This document shows, in pieces, positions 51,090 through 59,070 of a stretch of DNA of 64,000 bases. Position 1 is the stretch's first letter, and each line of letters opens with the position of its first letter. The notes under the pieces were generated by a model. That model was given only the letters and a program-made list of their open reading frames with translations. It searched no databases and was not told the origin of the DNA. The DNA is from Mycobacterium sp. E2733. Lineage in GTDB: Bacteria > Actinomycetota > Actinomycetes > Mycobacteriales > Mycobacteriaceae. Position numbers and translations under genes: made by a program. The stretch is from assembly GCF_001667585.1 (NCBI RefSeq), contig NZ_LZJZ01000061.1, forward strand, positions 124,001 to 188,000. Reading direction: 5' to 3'.

Positions 51090-51983
51090 CTATCGCGCCA
51101 CGATCACGGGGATCTTGGCCCTATTGACCACCGACGCACCGACCGAGCCCAGCACCTTGCCGGCGAACGCGCCGCGGCCGTGGTTGCCGACCACAAGCAG
51201 TTGGGCCTGTTCGGACGCCTCGAGCAGCCAGCGCACCGGCTCGCCGATCTCGATCCTGCGACGGACCCCCACGTCGGGATAGCGGTCGTGCCAGCCCGCC
51301 AGCCGTTCGGCCAGCACCTCCTCCTCCGCGGATAGCCGGGCGTCCCATTTGGCGTCTTGGAACAACGTTCTTGAGGCTGCTACCCGGGGATCGTCCCAGG
51401 CGTGCAAAGCCACCAAGCGGACTCCCCGCCGTAAAGCCTGCTCGAACGCGATCGCGGTCGCTGCCTCCGATGCCGGTGAGCCGTCGATGCCCACCAGCAC
51501 GGGCGCGCCTGCGGCCCTGCGAAATTGGGCTTGCTCGTCGCGGATCACGGCGACTGGGGAGTGCGCGTGGTAGACCAATCCCGAAGTCACCGAGCCAATC
51601 GGGCGGTGGGCCAAGGCGCCGCCGTGGCCGTGACTGCCCAGCACGACCATCTCCACGACACTGGAGAGCGCGACCAGCGCAGGGACCGCCGCTGAAAAAA
51701 GGACCTTGCTTTCGACCTTCACCCGACCGAGGTCACCAACGCTCTGCTCGGCGACCCTGATCGCCGACCTGATGAATTTGCGTGCCCGCTTCGCGTGCCA
51801 TTGCCTGAAATCGGTCCGCGGGGTGACCTGGAACCACCCCGGTACGGGGGCGTCGACCACATGCACCAGGGCCAGCGGCGCATTCCGCAGCGCGGCATCA
51901 CGGGCCGCCCACCGGACGGCGCCCAGCGCCGCTGCCGAGCCGTCCACCCCTACCAAGATCGCGCCACATGGTGGTTGCCACAT
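51090..51983 (-). CDS. Universal stress protein, two-domain
   Basis: A 297-residue tandem USP. Domain one (about 8-150) starts ILVGVDGSAAALGAVRWA and carries the ATP-binding VLGSHGHGGALAHRPIGSVTSGLV. Domain two (about 160-297) starts VLVGIDGSPASEAATAIAF and has VVGNHGRGAFAGKVLGSVGASVV. Both keep the GxxG-x9-G(S/T) nucleotide signature. Proteins of this type belong to the DosR dormancy regulon in M. tuberculosis; a DosR-like box lies 87-101 bases upstream. A decayed copy of the same gene is at 37600-37814. Confidence 0.9.
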   Translation of the reverse strand: MWQPPCGAILVGVDGSAAALGAVRWAARDAALRNAPLALVHVVDAPVPGWFQVTPRTDFRQWHAKRARKFIRSAIRVAEQSVGDLGRVKVESKVLFSAAVPALVALSSVVEMVVLGSHGHGGALAHRPIGSVTSGLVYHAHSPVAVIRDEQAQFRRAAGAPVLVGIDGSPASEAATAIAFEQALRRGVRLVALHAWDDPRVAASRTLFQDAKWDARLSAEEEVLAERLAGWHDRYPDVGVRRRIEIGEPVRWLLEASEQAQLLVVGNHGRGAFAGKVLGSVGASVVNRAKIPVIVAR

Positions 51984-52313
51984 TTCAGCTCGTTTCTGAT
52001 CGGCTGCTACCCATCGGCAGGATCATTCAGGGCGGCCGAGATCGTCAGGGCCGAAGCGACGCAAGCCGAGGGACCAAAGGCACCGATGACGCGCGGCACA
52101 CGCCGAGCTCCACTGCGTGTTCGCAGGTCACAGACGTAGTGCCCCGCGGGCAACAGCCGTCCCGGCCGAGCTTCGAGTGCTAGGCTTCGGGGGCTCGATC
52201 TGCTATCCCGCCAGCCGACCATGGGCTGGGGCGCCAGATGGCCACTTGATTTCTTGCCCCCCTGGGTATAAGTGCTCTTACACCACCGTGACTACGCCCC
52301 GAATCGAGGAGAA
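51984..52313. promoter_or_regulatory. USP/DUF732 divergent promoter region with a DosR-like box
   Basis: GGGACCAAAGGCACC at 52070-52084 resembles the DosR (DevR) half-palindromic box GGGACC-N3-GGCCC in type and is at a plausible distance upstream of the USP start at 51983. The block GATCGTCAGGGCCGAAGCGACGCAAGCC (from about 52040) also occurs, slightly changed, upstream of the USP relic near 37830-37860. The rest of the gap holds the leader of the DUF732 gene; no small gene is supported. Confidence 0.35.
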
Positions 52314-52631
52314 GTGACCAGAAAGCTGCTTCTTGCATTGACGTTCGTCATCGCGTTGATTGCTCCGGCTTCGATCCCCGGTGCGTTTGCCACGGCCCAC
52401 GCTGACCCGATCGGCTTCCCGCCGGACTGGCCCTTCTATGAGATGCAAACCGAGCAGACGATGTGCAGGGCCATGGCGGAGGGCTGGTCGCGTGCGCAGA
52501 TCGTCGGCGCGATGCAACAGGCGAACAACCAGAGTGTGACGGGGCTGAACCCGGAGCAGGCCGCCAAGCGGGCCAACATGTGGGTCGACCTGGGCCGAAT
52601 CAAGTACTGCCCCGGCGCAGTCGCCAACTGA
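52314..52631 (+). CDS. DUF732 secreted protein
   Basis: A 105-residue exported protein. GGAGAA is just upstream of the GTG start. The signal peptide (KLLLALTFVIALIAPASIPGAF) is followed by AHADP, a common mycobacterial cleavage context. The mature domain has the DUF732 pattern: a first Cys in QTMCRAMAEGWSRAQIV, helices, and a second Cys in IKYCPGAV. These small helical proteins are abundant in mycobacteria; function unknown. It is paralogous in type to the protein at 54920. Confidence 0.82.
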   Translation: MTRKLLLALTFVIALIAPASIPGAFATAHADPIGFPPDWPFYEMQTEQTMCRAMAEGWSRAQIVGAMQQANNQSVTGLNPEQAAKRANMWVDLGRIKYCPGAVAN

Positions 52632-52656
52632 TCCCCACGTTTTCGACGCTGCACCG

Positions 52657-52872
52657 CTAGCAGAGGGCGGCAGAAAACCATCCGCCGGCCACCAGGGCGA
52701 TGACGAGCGCGGCGGTCGTGTGCCCCGTCGACGCGGCCACGACGATGCCCGTGATCGCCGCGATGAGGGCCATGACCACGAACACGGCCAGCAGTATCCG
52801 GTGCGAATGGATCGCTCCGCTGGGACGCGGCGCAACGACAACGTGCTTGCTCGAAGCATTGGCTGCGGCCAT
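52657..52872 (-). CDS. Small membrane protein (71 aa)
   Basis: AGGAG lies six bases before the ATG. After a polar N-terminus of 25 residues, two hydrophobic segments follow (ILLAVFVVMALIAAITGIVVAA and TAALVIALVAGGWFSAALC) with a short turn, so a hairpin membrane protein is expected. I do not recognise a family. It converges with the DUF732 gene and diverges from the transporter at 52958, with CRP-like sites between. Confidence 0.65.
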   Translation of the reverse strand: MAAANASSKHVVVAPRPSGAIHSHRILLAVFVVMALIAAITGIVVAASTGHTTAALVIALVAGGWFSAALC

Positions 52873-52888
52873 TTAAGCTCCTGCTGGT

Positions 52889-52933
52889 TGTGACCTGGGA
52901 TACACGATGAGCATAAATGTGCGGTGAGTCACA
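52889..52933. promoter_or_regulatory. Two CRP-like sites
   Basis: TGTGC-N6-TCACA at 52918-52933 matches the mycobacterial CRP (Rv3676) consensus TGTGA-N6-TCACA at nine of ten fixed bases. TGTGA-N6-ATACA at 52889-52904 matches eight. They lie in the divergent gap between the 71-residue membrane protein and the DMT transporter. With two adenylate cyclases in the same window, cAMP control is plausible but inferred. Confidence 0.4.
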
Positions 52934-52957
52934 AACAAACTCCGCTGGCCGCTCCTG

Positions 52958-53962
52958 ATGTCGGGGCAGGCCGCACCATTCGCGCAGGGCTCAGTTAGTC
53001 TCGCTGACCTCTCGGGTATCCACGCAGGCATGGGGTGGGGGGCATCGCATGCGGTCGCGATCTTTTCGGCATTGCTGTCGGCGTTCTGGGCCGCGGTGGG
53101 CATCGTCGTTCGGCAGCGAGCCGCCCAGCACGTTCCGCCTGATGAGGGCATGTCTGGGGCGATGGTGACGACCTTGGCGATGCGACCGCTGTGGTGGGCG
53201 GGCACCGTCGCCGCCGTCGCCGGCTACGTTTTTCAGGCCGTCGCGCTCGCGCACGGATCCCTGCTGCTGATCCAGCCGCTGCTCGTTTCGTCGTTGTTAT
53301 TCGCATTGCCCTTGAGCGCTCGGCTCTGCCGCCAACGCATCAGTGCGGTCCAGTGGGGCTGGGCGACGCTGTTGACCGGCGCACTAACGGTCTTCGTGCT
53401 CGTCGGCCAGCCCCGCGCCGGCCACAACCGTCCCCCTGTGCCGGCGTGGACGCTGGCGTTGTTGGTGACGGTGCCGTTGCTGGTCGTCTGCGTCATGGCG
53501 GCCGGCCGCGCCGTAGGTCGTGTACGCGCGATGCTGCTGGGCGTCGCCGTGGCGGTCCTGCTCGGCATGATCGCCGTCTTGACGAAAATCTGCACGCACC
53601 GCTACGCCGTCGGCGGCTGGCACGCGCTCCTGACCGTCCCCGCTCCCTATGTCTTGGTCGGCCTGGCGGTCGCAGTGACGATGGCGCAGAATTCGGCATT
53701 CCATGCCGGGGCGTTGCAGGCGTCGGTACCGATCATGTTGGTGGGGGAGCCCGTCGTCGCGGTCTTGCTCGGCGTTGGGGTGCTGGGTGAACACCTGGCG
53801 GTGGGCCGCTCGACGGCGCTGGCGCTCGCAGTCGCCGTCTGGGGAATGGTGGCCGCCGCTATCGCGCTGAGCCGGAGCCAGGCGATCGAAGTGGGCAGCC
53901 AGCAACAATCCACGTACGCCGATGCCGCCCGGCTTGCGGACCTCAGCGGAAAACCGAACTAG
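52958..53962 (+). CDS. DMT-superfamily (EamA-like) membrane transporter
   Basis: A 334-residue polytopic protein with nine to ten hydrophobic helices in two repeated halves. SALLSAFWAAVGIVVRQRAA is the first and TALALAVAVWGMVAAAIALS the last. Family features are SLLLIQPLLVSSLLFALPLSA in the first half and ASVPIMLVGEPVVAVLLGVGVLGE in the second. Probably an exporter of small metabolites at the inner membrane. The start is uncertain; an ATG at 53030 directly before the first helix is as good. The C-terminal 30 residues are polar. Confidence 0.75.
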   Translation: MSGQAAPFAQGSVSLADLSGIHAGMGWGASHAVAIFSALLSAFWAAVGIVVRQRAAQHVPPDEGMSGAMVTTLAMRPLWWAGTVAAVAGYVFQAVALAHGSLLLIQPLLVSSLLFALPLSARLCRQRISAVQWGWATLLTGALTVFVLVGQPRAGHNRPPVPAWTLALLVTVPLLVVCVMAAGRAVGRVRAMLLGVAVAVLLGMIAVLTKICTHRYAVGGWHALLTVPAPYVLVGLAVAVTMAQNSAFHAGALQASVPIMLVGEPVVAVLLGVGVLGEHLAVGRSTALALAVAVWGMVAAAIALSRSQAIEVGSQQQSTYADAARLADLSGKPN

Positions 53963-53965
53963 GAC

Positions 53966-54829
53966 CTACGAATCCTGCGCGGTTTCCAGCAGCCGCAGCG
54001 GGTGCAGACCGTCGACCGCGCCGACGAACGGGGGGTGGATGCTGTAGCCGAGCATGCGGCGAATGTCGTCGGAGACCGATCGGGCGATGTCGCGCGATAT
54101 CGACAACGTGAAGGCTTCCATCGGTCGCAGCCACGGTTGGCAGTACTGGGCGGTGACGGCGAGGCGGTCGCGACTGGTGGTGTTGGCGCCCCCGCCGTGC
54201 CACAGGGTGCCCACGAAGAAAACACACGAGCCGGCGGGCATTACGACCGGCAGGGCCTGATCGTCGGGACCCGGCCGGCGCTTACCCCAGCGGTGGCTGC
54301 CGGGGTAGAGGACGGTGGCGCCGTTGTCGGCGGTGAAGTCGTCGATGGCCCAGATCGTCGCCGCCGCCAATGGTTCTCGCGGACGCGGGATCGGATAGAA
54401 CCCGTCGTCGTGGTGTGCCAGCTGGGCGGCCTCTCCGGGCTGAATGTTGATGGCCTGCAACGCCGAAAGCAGGTAGTTGGGCATCAGCAGCCGATCAAGC
54501 ACCGCCAGCACGCGAGGATTGTCGACGATCCCGTCGCATACCCGCGTGCGGCTCAGCAGGCTGTAGACGCGCTGGGTGCGCCGGCCCTCGAAGGAGTTGC
54601 GTCCCGTGTGCCCCAGCCACGGGCGCACGACGTCGCGGATCTGCTGGCACTGCTCCGCAGTGAGCAGGTCCTCCCAAATGACGTAGCCGTCGCGGTCGAG
54701 GGCCGCCATGTCAGCGTCGACGATCGCGCTGTCGAGGAAGTTTCCGCCGCTCGCCGTCCGCTTGTACCGCTGTGCCAGATCACCCCTGAGGTCTTCCAGC
54801 GTCGTGACGGATTCGTCGTCGATGTTCAT
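53966..54829 (-). CDS. Phytanoyl-CoA dioxygenase (PhyH) family protein
   Basis: A 287-residue Fe(II)/2-oxoglutarate dioxygenase. The iron motif is His140-x-Asp142 (LAHHDDGFY) with distal His211 in GTLWHGGGANTTS, and Arg220/Arg222 nearby for 2-oxoglutarate. The N-terminal part has LDRDGYVIWEDLLTAEQCQQI and the core strand GATVLYPGSHRWG. It hydroxylates a lipid or small molecule; the PhyH family is broad, so the substrate cannot be stated. A GAGGG ribosome site precedes the ATG. It converges on the DMT transporter. Confidence 0.87.
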   Translation of the reverse strand: MNIDDESVTTLEDLRGDLAQRYKRTASGGNFLDSAIVDADMAALDRDGYVIWEDLLTAEQCQQIRDVVRPWLGHTGRNSFEGRRTQRVYSLLSRTRVCDGIVDNPRVLAVLDRLLMPNYLLSALQAINIQPGEAAQLAHHDDGFYPIPRPREPLAAATIWAIDDFTADNGATVLYPGSHRWGKRRPGPDDQALPVVMPAGSCVFFVGTLWHGGGANTTSRDRLAVTAQYCQPWLRPMEAFTLSISRDIARSVSDDIRRMLGYSIHPPFVGAVDGLHPLRLLETAQDS

Positions 54830-54919
54830 TGGCCCTCGTCCTTCATTCCGCCAACCACACTAAGCCGAGTTCGCACGGGCCGACAGGACAATTCGCGCCG
54901 TTTGTACGAGGATGAGGCG

Positions 54920-55309
54920 GTGCGGATGCTTCTCGTGCTTGCGAGCTTCACCGCCGCCGTCGGCGTGGCCACGCCCGCGCAGGCCGACCCGGCCGGCAAC
55001 CCCGATGCGAACTTCTTGACGGCGCTCGATCAGGCCGGCGTCCCGTACAAGAACGGCGCTGTCGCCATTCGGGTCGGCAAGACGGCCTGCGAACTGATGG
55101 ACCAGGGTCACTCCCAAGCCGACGTCATCCAGAGCGTGTCGTCGGAGAATGCCGGATTCACGGTGGCGGACGCGACCCACTTCACAACCAGCGCGGTGGA
55201 TGCGTACTGCCCACAGCACATTGGGGAACCGACAACCGAGCCGCCGGTACCCCCGTCCGCTATCTGGACCATTCCCTTCATTCCGTTGCCGCCCTTAGGC
55301 GCTGCTTAA
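54920..55309 (+). CDS. DUF732 secreted protein
   Basis: A 129-residue exported protein. The signal peptide MRMLLVLASFTAAVGVATPAQADP ends with the usual Ala-x-Ala-Asp context. The domain has FLTALDQAGVPYKNGAVAIRVGKTACELMDQGHSQADVI and a second Cys in VDAYCPQ, the DUF732 pattern. The tail is Pro-rich (PTTEPPVPPSAIWTIPFIPLPP). GTG 54920 was taken as the start; ATG 54926 has better GAGG spacing and is nearly equal. Function unknown. Confidence 0.82.
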   Translation: MRMLLVLASFTAAVGVATPAQADPAGNPDANFLTALDQAGVPYKNGAVAIRVGKTACELMDQGHSQADVIQSVSSENAGFTVADATHFTTSAVDAYCPQHIGEPTTEPPVPPSAIWTIPFIPLPPLGAA

Positions 55310-55365
55310 CAGGAACCTGTTCGCAGCGCGGCTGGCATGCGGGGGCCGCGGCCACGAAGATATGA

Positions 55366-55788
55366 ATGATGTGGCCTGACTGGTGGATGGTTGCGGTAGG
55401 CATCCTGAGTGCGTTCGCCGTGATCTGGGTGATTCTCGCCGTCACCTTCTGGCTGATGCGACCCGAGGCCACAATGCAGGACCTGGTGCGTCTCCTGCCC
55501 GACGTGCTCCGGCTGCTGAAACGCCTCGCCGCCGATACCGAACTGCCGCGGCGGATCCGGATTTCGTTGGTGGCACTGATCGCCTTCGTCGTGTCGCCCA
55601 TTGACCTGATACCCGACGCCATCCCGGTCATCGGGTTCGCCGACGACGTGATCATCGTCGGCCTGGTGCTGCGCTGGGTCAGCCGCACAGCGGGACCGGG
55701 GGCGCTCGCCAAGCATTGGCCCGGAACGCCCGACGGCCTTGGCACCTTGTGCAAGCTATGCGGGCTGCCCGACCCTGCGCTGGACTGA
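55366..55788 (+). CDS. YkvA/DUF1232 membrane protein
   Basis: A 140-residue protein with an N-terminal helix (MVAVGILSAFAVIWVILAVTFWLM) and the DUF1232 core SPIDLIPDAIPVIGFADDVIIVGLVLRW, in which the DLIPD and DD elements are diagnostic. Function is unknown in the family; these proteins are membrane-associated. The C-terminus carries CKLCG. It is a single rightward gene, 57 bases after the DUF732 gene. Confidence 0.82.
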   Translation: MMWPDWWMVAVGILSAFAVIWVILAVTFWLMRPEATMQDLVRLLPDVLRLLKRLAADTELPRRIRISLVALIAFVVSPIDLIPDAIPVIGFADDVIIVGLVLRWVSRTAGPGALAKHWPGTPDGLGTLCKLCGLPDPALD

Positions 55789-55819
55789 CCCGGCCGCACC
55801 TTTGCGCTACGTGACGACC

Positions 55820-55863
55820 ATGTGAGAGCCTCACATCCTCGGTACATCCCCGGGCAAGCGGGG
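55820..55863. other. Two short inverted repeats between small membrane-protein genes
   Basis: ATGTGA-N5-TCACAT (55820-55836) and CCCCG-N6-CGGGG (55848-55863) lie between the YkvA gene and the gene at 55891. The first resembles a CRP site but has a spacer of 5 instead of 6. The second could be a weak terminator stem. Roles unproven. Confidence 0.3.
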
Positions 55864-55890
55864 GCTCAGCCGTGCTAGGAGCGTGCGGTC

Positions 55891-56142
55891 ATGGACGTAC
55901 TTCGGCGCACCATGCGATACCAGGTCCGGGTCGGCGCGCTGATCGAACTGGCATTGTGGCTGGCGATCCCATATTTGTGTATCGGGTTCGTATGGACGCT
56001 TTTTCACACTGAAGAGGCTCGACTCATCCAGGCCCGGGTGGAGGCTGTGTTCCCCACCGCAGCCGACGCCTTGGCCTTCGGCTTGACCACCGCATTGTGG
56101 CCGGCGTCCATACAGATCGCCCACGCGTGCCCCGCGCCGTGA
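55891..56142 (+). CDS. Small membrane protein (83 aa)
   Basis: AGGAG stands ten bases before the ATG. Two hydrophobic segments are visible (ALIELALWLAIPYLCIGFVWTLF and ALAFGLTTALWPASIQIA) separated by a charged stretch with HTEEARLIQARVE. The frame ends in HACPAP. I do not recognise the family. Codon use matches its neighbours, so it is probably real. Confidence 0.65.
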   Translation: MDVLRRTMRYQVRVGALIELALWLAIPYLCIGFVWTLFHTEEARLIQARVEAVFPTAADALAFGLTTALWPASIQIAHACPAP

Positions 56143-56200
56143 CGGGCTCTTGGGGCGAAAGCCATGCGCAGGAACGCGGTTTGCTTTTAGGCTGCCGAGC

Positions 56201-56596
56201 ATGTCAATCGACCGAGCGGCACTTCTCGCGGGCACCATCCGACTCACCTCCGGCGTCTGGTTCCTCGTCGAGCCCTTGAGCGCCAACCGGTTCTGGGGAG
56301 ATCCCGGCGAGCCGACTCCGACGGCGCGACTTTTGTTGCGGTCCATGGGATATCGCGACGCCTTGATCGGCGGCTTGCTCGCCGCGGCGGCGTTGCGCGG
56401 TAAGAACACCCGCGGCTGGTTCCTGGCATCGGGCGGCGCGGACGCCGCCGACCTGCTCGGCGGCATCAGCGTTCATGACGAGCTGAAGCCCTCGCAACGG
56501 ATCATCGGCTTGGGCGGCGCCATCATCGGCATAGGCGTCGGGCTCTGGGGCGCGGCCCGTCGGACCACCGGAAAGGGCGAAGCCCCGACACCGTGA
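56201..56596 (+). CDS. Small membrane protein (131 aa), DUF4267-like
   Basis: A 131-residue protein with hydrophobic segments near the N-terminus (LLAGTIRLTSGVWFLVEPLSA), the middle (DALIGGLLAAAALRG, then WFLASGGADAADLLGG) and the C-terminus (IIGLGGAIIGIGVGLWGAA). The pattern of small Gly/Ala-rich helices fits integral membrane proteins often labelled DUF4267; the label is tentative. An in-frame ATG at 56150 would add a polar leader and is less likely. Confidence 0.65.
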   Translation: MSIDRAALLAGTIRLTSGVWFLVEPLSANRFWGDPGEPTPTARLLLRSMGYRDALIGGLLAAAALRGKNTRGWFLASGGADAADLLGGISVHDELKPSQRIIGLGGAIIGIGVGLWGAARRTTGKGEAPTP

Positions 56597-56656
56597 CCCG
56601 AGCTAACCGGTAAGCATTTGCTGGTCCAGGCAGCGGTGCGGCCGTACGCTCATTTG

Positions 56657-58219
56657 ATGCCGGAAACAGCGTATGCAAAGTGCGGCGATCTCAGCCTCGC
56701 GTACCAAGTGTTCGGCGACGGGCCGATCGACCTGGTGTTCGCCGGATCATTCGTCAGCCACGTCGAGATGTTCTGGACGGTGCCCCAGTTCGAGGCGTTC
56801 ATGGTGCGGTTTTCCGGCTTCTGCCGGGTGCTGCTGTTCGACAAGGCCGGGGTGGGTCTCTCCGACCCGGTCCCCAAAGTGCGCACGCTCGAGGATCGAG
56901 CGGCCGAGATCGAGGCGGTCATGGATGCCGCCGGTTTTGAAGCGGCGGTGCTGTTCGGGGCGAGCGAGGGCGGGCCCGCCGCCATGTTGTTCGCCGCGAC
57001 CCGACCGGAGCGGACGCGTGCGCTGGTCCTCACCGGCGCCTCCGCATACACCGGCTGGGGGACGTGGGACGACATGGAAGGCGATCCGGTTGCGCTCCGG
57101 GAAAAGATGGTGCCTCTGCTGAGCGATGCCTATACGCCGTCGGTGGATCAGGTCGCCGGGTTCCAGGCATTCGGCCGTGCGATCCGCTCATCCTGGGGCA
57201 GCGGTGAAGCGCTCCGGGGCCTGCTGCCGTCGATCCGGTCGACGCGCCAGCTGGCGATGCTGGAACGCATGAGCGCGAGCCCGGGAATGGCGAGGGCCAC
57301 AATGGAATCCGCGTTTTCGATAGATGTCCGGTCGATCCTGCCCACGATCAGCGCGCCCACGCTCGTTGTCCATGCCCAGGGCGATCTGGTACCGGTTCAG
57401 TTCGGCCGGTATATCGCCGAGCACATCCCGAACGCGCAAATGCTCGAAGTCGCCGGCAACGACCACGTGCCCTGGCTGGTCGATGCAGACCGGATCGCGA
57501 CGGTGATCGAGGAATTTCTGACCGGAAGCCACGGCGCTCCGCCCCAATCCCAGCGCGCTCTGCGCACGGTGCTGTTCACCGACATCGTCGCCTCGACCGA
57601 ACATGCGGCGGCCGATGGCGACGAGCGATGGCGTGCGGTCCTGCAACGCTTTGGGCAAATCACCGCCGAAATGACGGAACGATACGGCGGCAAGGTCGTC
57701 AAGAGCACCGGGGACGGCCACCTCACCACCTTCGACGGCCCGACGCAGGCGATCCGCTGCGCCGAAGCCCTGCATGACGAGGCGGAGAAGCTGGGGATCG
57801 AGATCCGGATAGGCATCCACACGGGGGAGTGCGAGCTGTTGGGCACCGATATCGGGGGGATCGCGGTGCACATCGCCGCGCGCATCCTCGCGCTGGCGGG
57901 CGCCGGCGAGATCCTCGTCTCGAGCACGGTCCGGGACTTGGTCGTCGGATCCGGAACCCGCTTCGATGACCGAGGCAGTGTGGGGCTGCGCGGGGTGCCG
58001 GGCACCTGGCAGATTCTCGCGGTCGACCGTCACGGCGCGGGCACGTTGTCGCGCGAAGCGCAGCTGGCGGCGGCACCCACGCCCGGTCCTCGAACGGCGA
58101 TGCGCCGGTCGGACCGAGCGGTGGCCGTGATGGCGAGGCGAACGCCGTGGATCCTTCGCGGGATGGCGCGTCTGGTCCCGGTCACCGACCGCAGCCAAGC
58201 AGTCGCCGAAACAAACTAG
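56657..58219 (+). CDS. Alpha/beta hydrolase - class III adenylate cyclase fusion (Rv1900c type)
   Basis: A 520-residue fusion. The N-terminal alpha/beta hydrolase (about 1-290) has LLFDKAGVGLSD, nucleophile Ser103 in GASEGG, VVHAQGDLVP and His270 in GNDHVPW. The C-terminal cyclase homology domain (about 300-470) has Asp309 in VLFTDIVAST, Lys349 and Asp353 in KVVKSTGDGHL, and GIAVHIAARI with the Arg of the transition-state pair; the usual Asn is His. M. tuberculosis Rv1900c (LipJ) has the same layout. It would make cAMP, with the hydrolase domain as sensor or separate esterase. A basic C-terminal tail of 40 residues is extra. Confidence 0.88.
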   Translation: MPETAYAKCGDLSLAYQVFGDGPIDLVFAGSFVSHVEMFWTVPQFEAFMVRFSGFCRVLLFDKAGVGLSDPVPKVRTLEDRAAEIEAVMDAAGFEAAVLFGASEGGPAAMLFAATRPERTRALVLTGASAYTGWGTWDDMEGDPVALREKMVPLLSDAYTPSVDQVAGFQAFGRAIRSSWGSGEALRGLLPSIRSTRQLAMLERMSASPGMARATMESAFSIDVRSILPTISAPTLVVHAQGDLVPVQFGRYIAEHIPNAQMLEVAGNDHVPWLVDADRIATVIEEFLTGSHGAPPQSQRALRTVLFTDIVASTEHAAADGDERWRAVLQRFGQITAEMTERYGGKVVKSTGDGHLTTFDGPTQAIRCAEALHDEAEKLGIEIRIGIHTGECELLGTDIGGIAVHIAARILALAGAGEILVSSTVRDLVVGSGTRFDDRGSVGLRGVPGTWQILAVDRHGAGTLSREAQLAAAPTPGPRTAMRRSDRAVAVMARRTPWILRGMARLVPVTDRSQAVAETN

Positions 58220-58239
58220 ATGCGGTTGACTTGAGCACC

Positions 58240-59067
58240 ATGGGCCTAGGCGTGTTGACATTCGTGACCGACGAGGGCATCGGCCCGGTAGACCTGGGGC
58301 AGGCACTCGAGCAGCGTGGGTTCGAGTCGCTTTTTCTGGCCGAGCACACGCACATTCCGGTGCACCGGAAGACCCCGTACCCGAGCGGCGGCCCGATTCC
58401 GCCGAAGTACTACCGAACCCTCGATCCTTTCGTGGCGCTGACCGCAGCGGCGGTCGTCACCGAACGGCTCATTCTGGGCACCGGCATTGCGTTGGTTCCC
58501 CAACGCGATCCGATTCACACCGCCAAAGAAGTGGCCTCGCTGGACCTGTTGTCACAGGGCCGATTTCGGTTCGGCGTGGGCGTGGGATGGCTGCGCGAAG
58601 AAATCGCCAACCACGGTGTCGATCCCGGCATTCGGGGCCGAGTGGTTGATGAGCGGCTGGATGCGCTCGTGCAGATCTGGACGCACGAAGAGGCCGAATT
58701 CCATGGCCGGTTCGTCGATTTCGATCCCATCTACAGTTGGCCCAAGCCGGTGCAGAAGCCCTACCCGCCGCTGTATCTGGGCTGCGGTCCCGCGGGCTTC
58801 AAACGCATCGCCCGGCTGCATGCCGGCTGGCTCTCGATGACACCGTCGGCGCGGGTCTTGGCGCCTCAGTTAGAGGAACTGCGCGAGGTGGCCGGACAGG
58901 ACACACCGGTGATCAGCTTTCACGGCGGTGCGTCGACGGCCAACGAGCTCGAGGGCTACCTCGGTCTCGGTCTGGAGCACCTGCTGGTGGAATTGCCCAC
59001 CGAGCCTCGCGACCAGACCCTCCGCCATCTCGATGAGCTGCAGGCCGAGTTCGCCAGGATCACGTAA
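58240..59067 (+). CDS. LLM-class F420-dependent oxidoreductase
   Basis: A 275-residue luciferase-like monooxygenase-fold protein typical of mycobacterial F420-dependent enzymes: GFESLFLAEHTHIPV, TERLILGTGIALVPQRDPIHTAKEVASLDLLSQGRFRFGVGVGW and the closing GLEHLLVELPTEP. The pattern AKE-x-ASLDLLSxGRF is the family signature. It probably transfers hydride with coenzyme F420 to or from an unknown alcohol or ketone. ATG 58240 was chosen; a TTG three codons upstream is possible. It converges on selO. Confidence 0.86.
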   Translation: MGLGVLTFVTDEGIGPVDLGQALEQRGFESLFLAEHTHIPVHRKTPYPSGGPIPPKYYRTLDPFVALTAAAVVTERLILGTGIALVPQRDPIHTAKEVASLDLLSQGRFRFGVGVGWLREEIANHGVDPGIRGRVVDERLDALVQIWTHEEAEFHGRFVDFDPIYSWPKPVQKPYPPLYLGCGPAGFKRIARLHAGWLSMTPSARVLAPQLEELREVAGQDTPVISFHGGASTANELEGYLGLGLEHLLVELPTEPRDQTLRHLDELQAEFARIT

Positions 59068-59070
59068 CGA

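Noticed and set aside
55820..55836. CRP site before the gene at 55891
   Set aside because: Half-sites fit but the spacer is 5 bases, while CRP needs 6.
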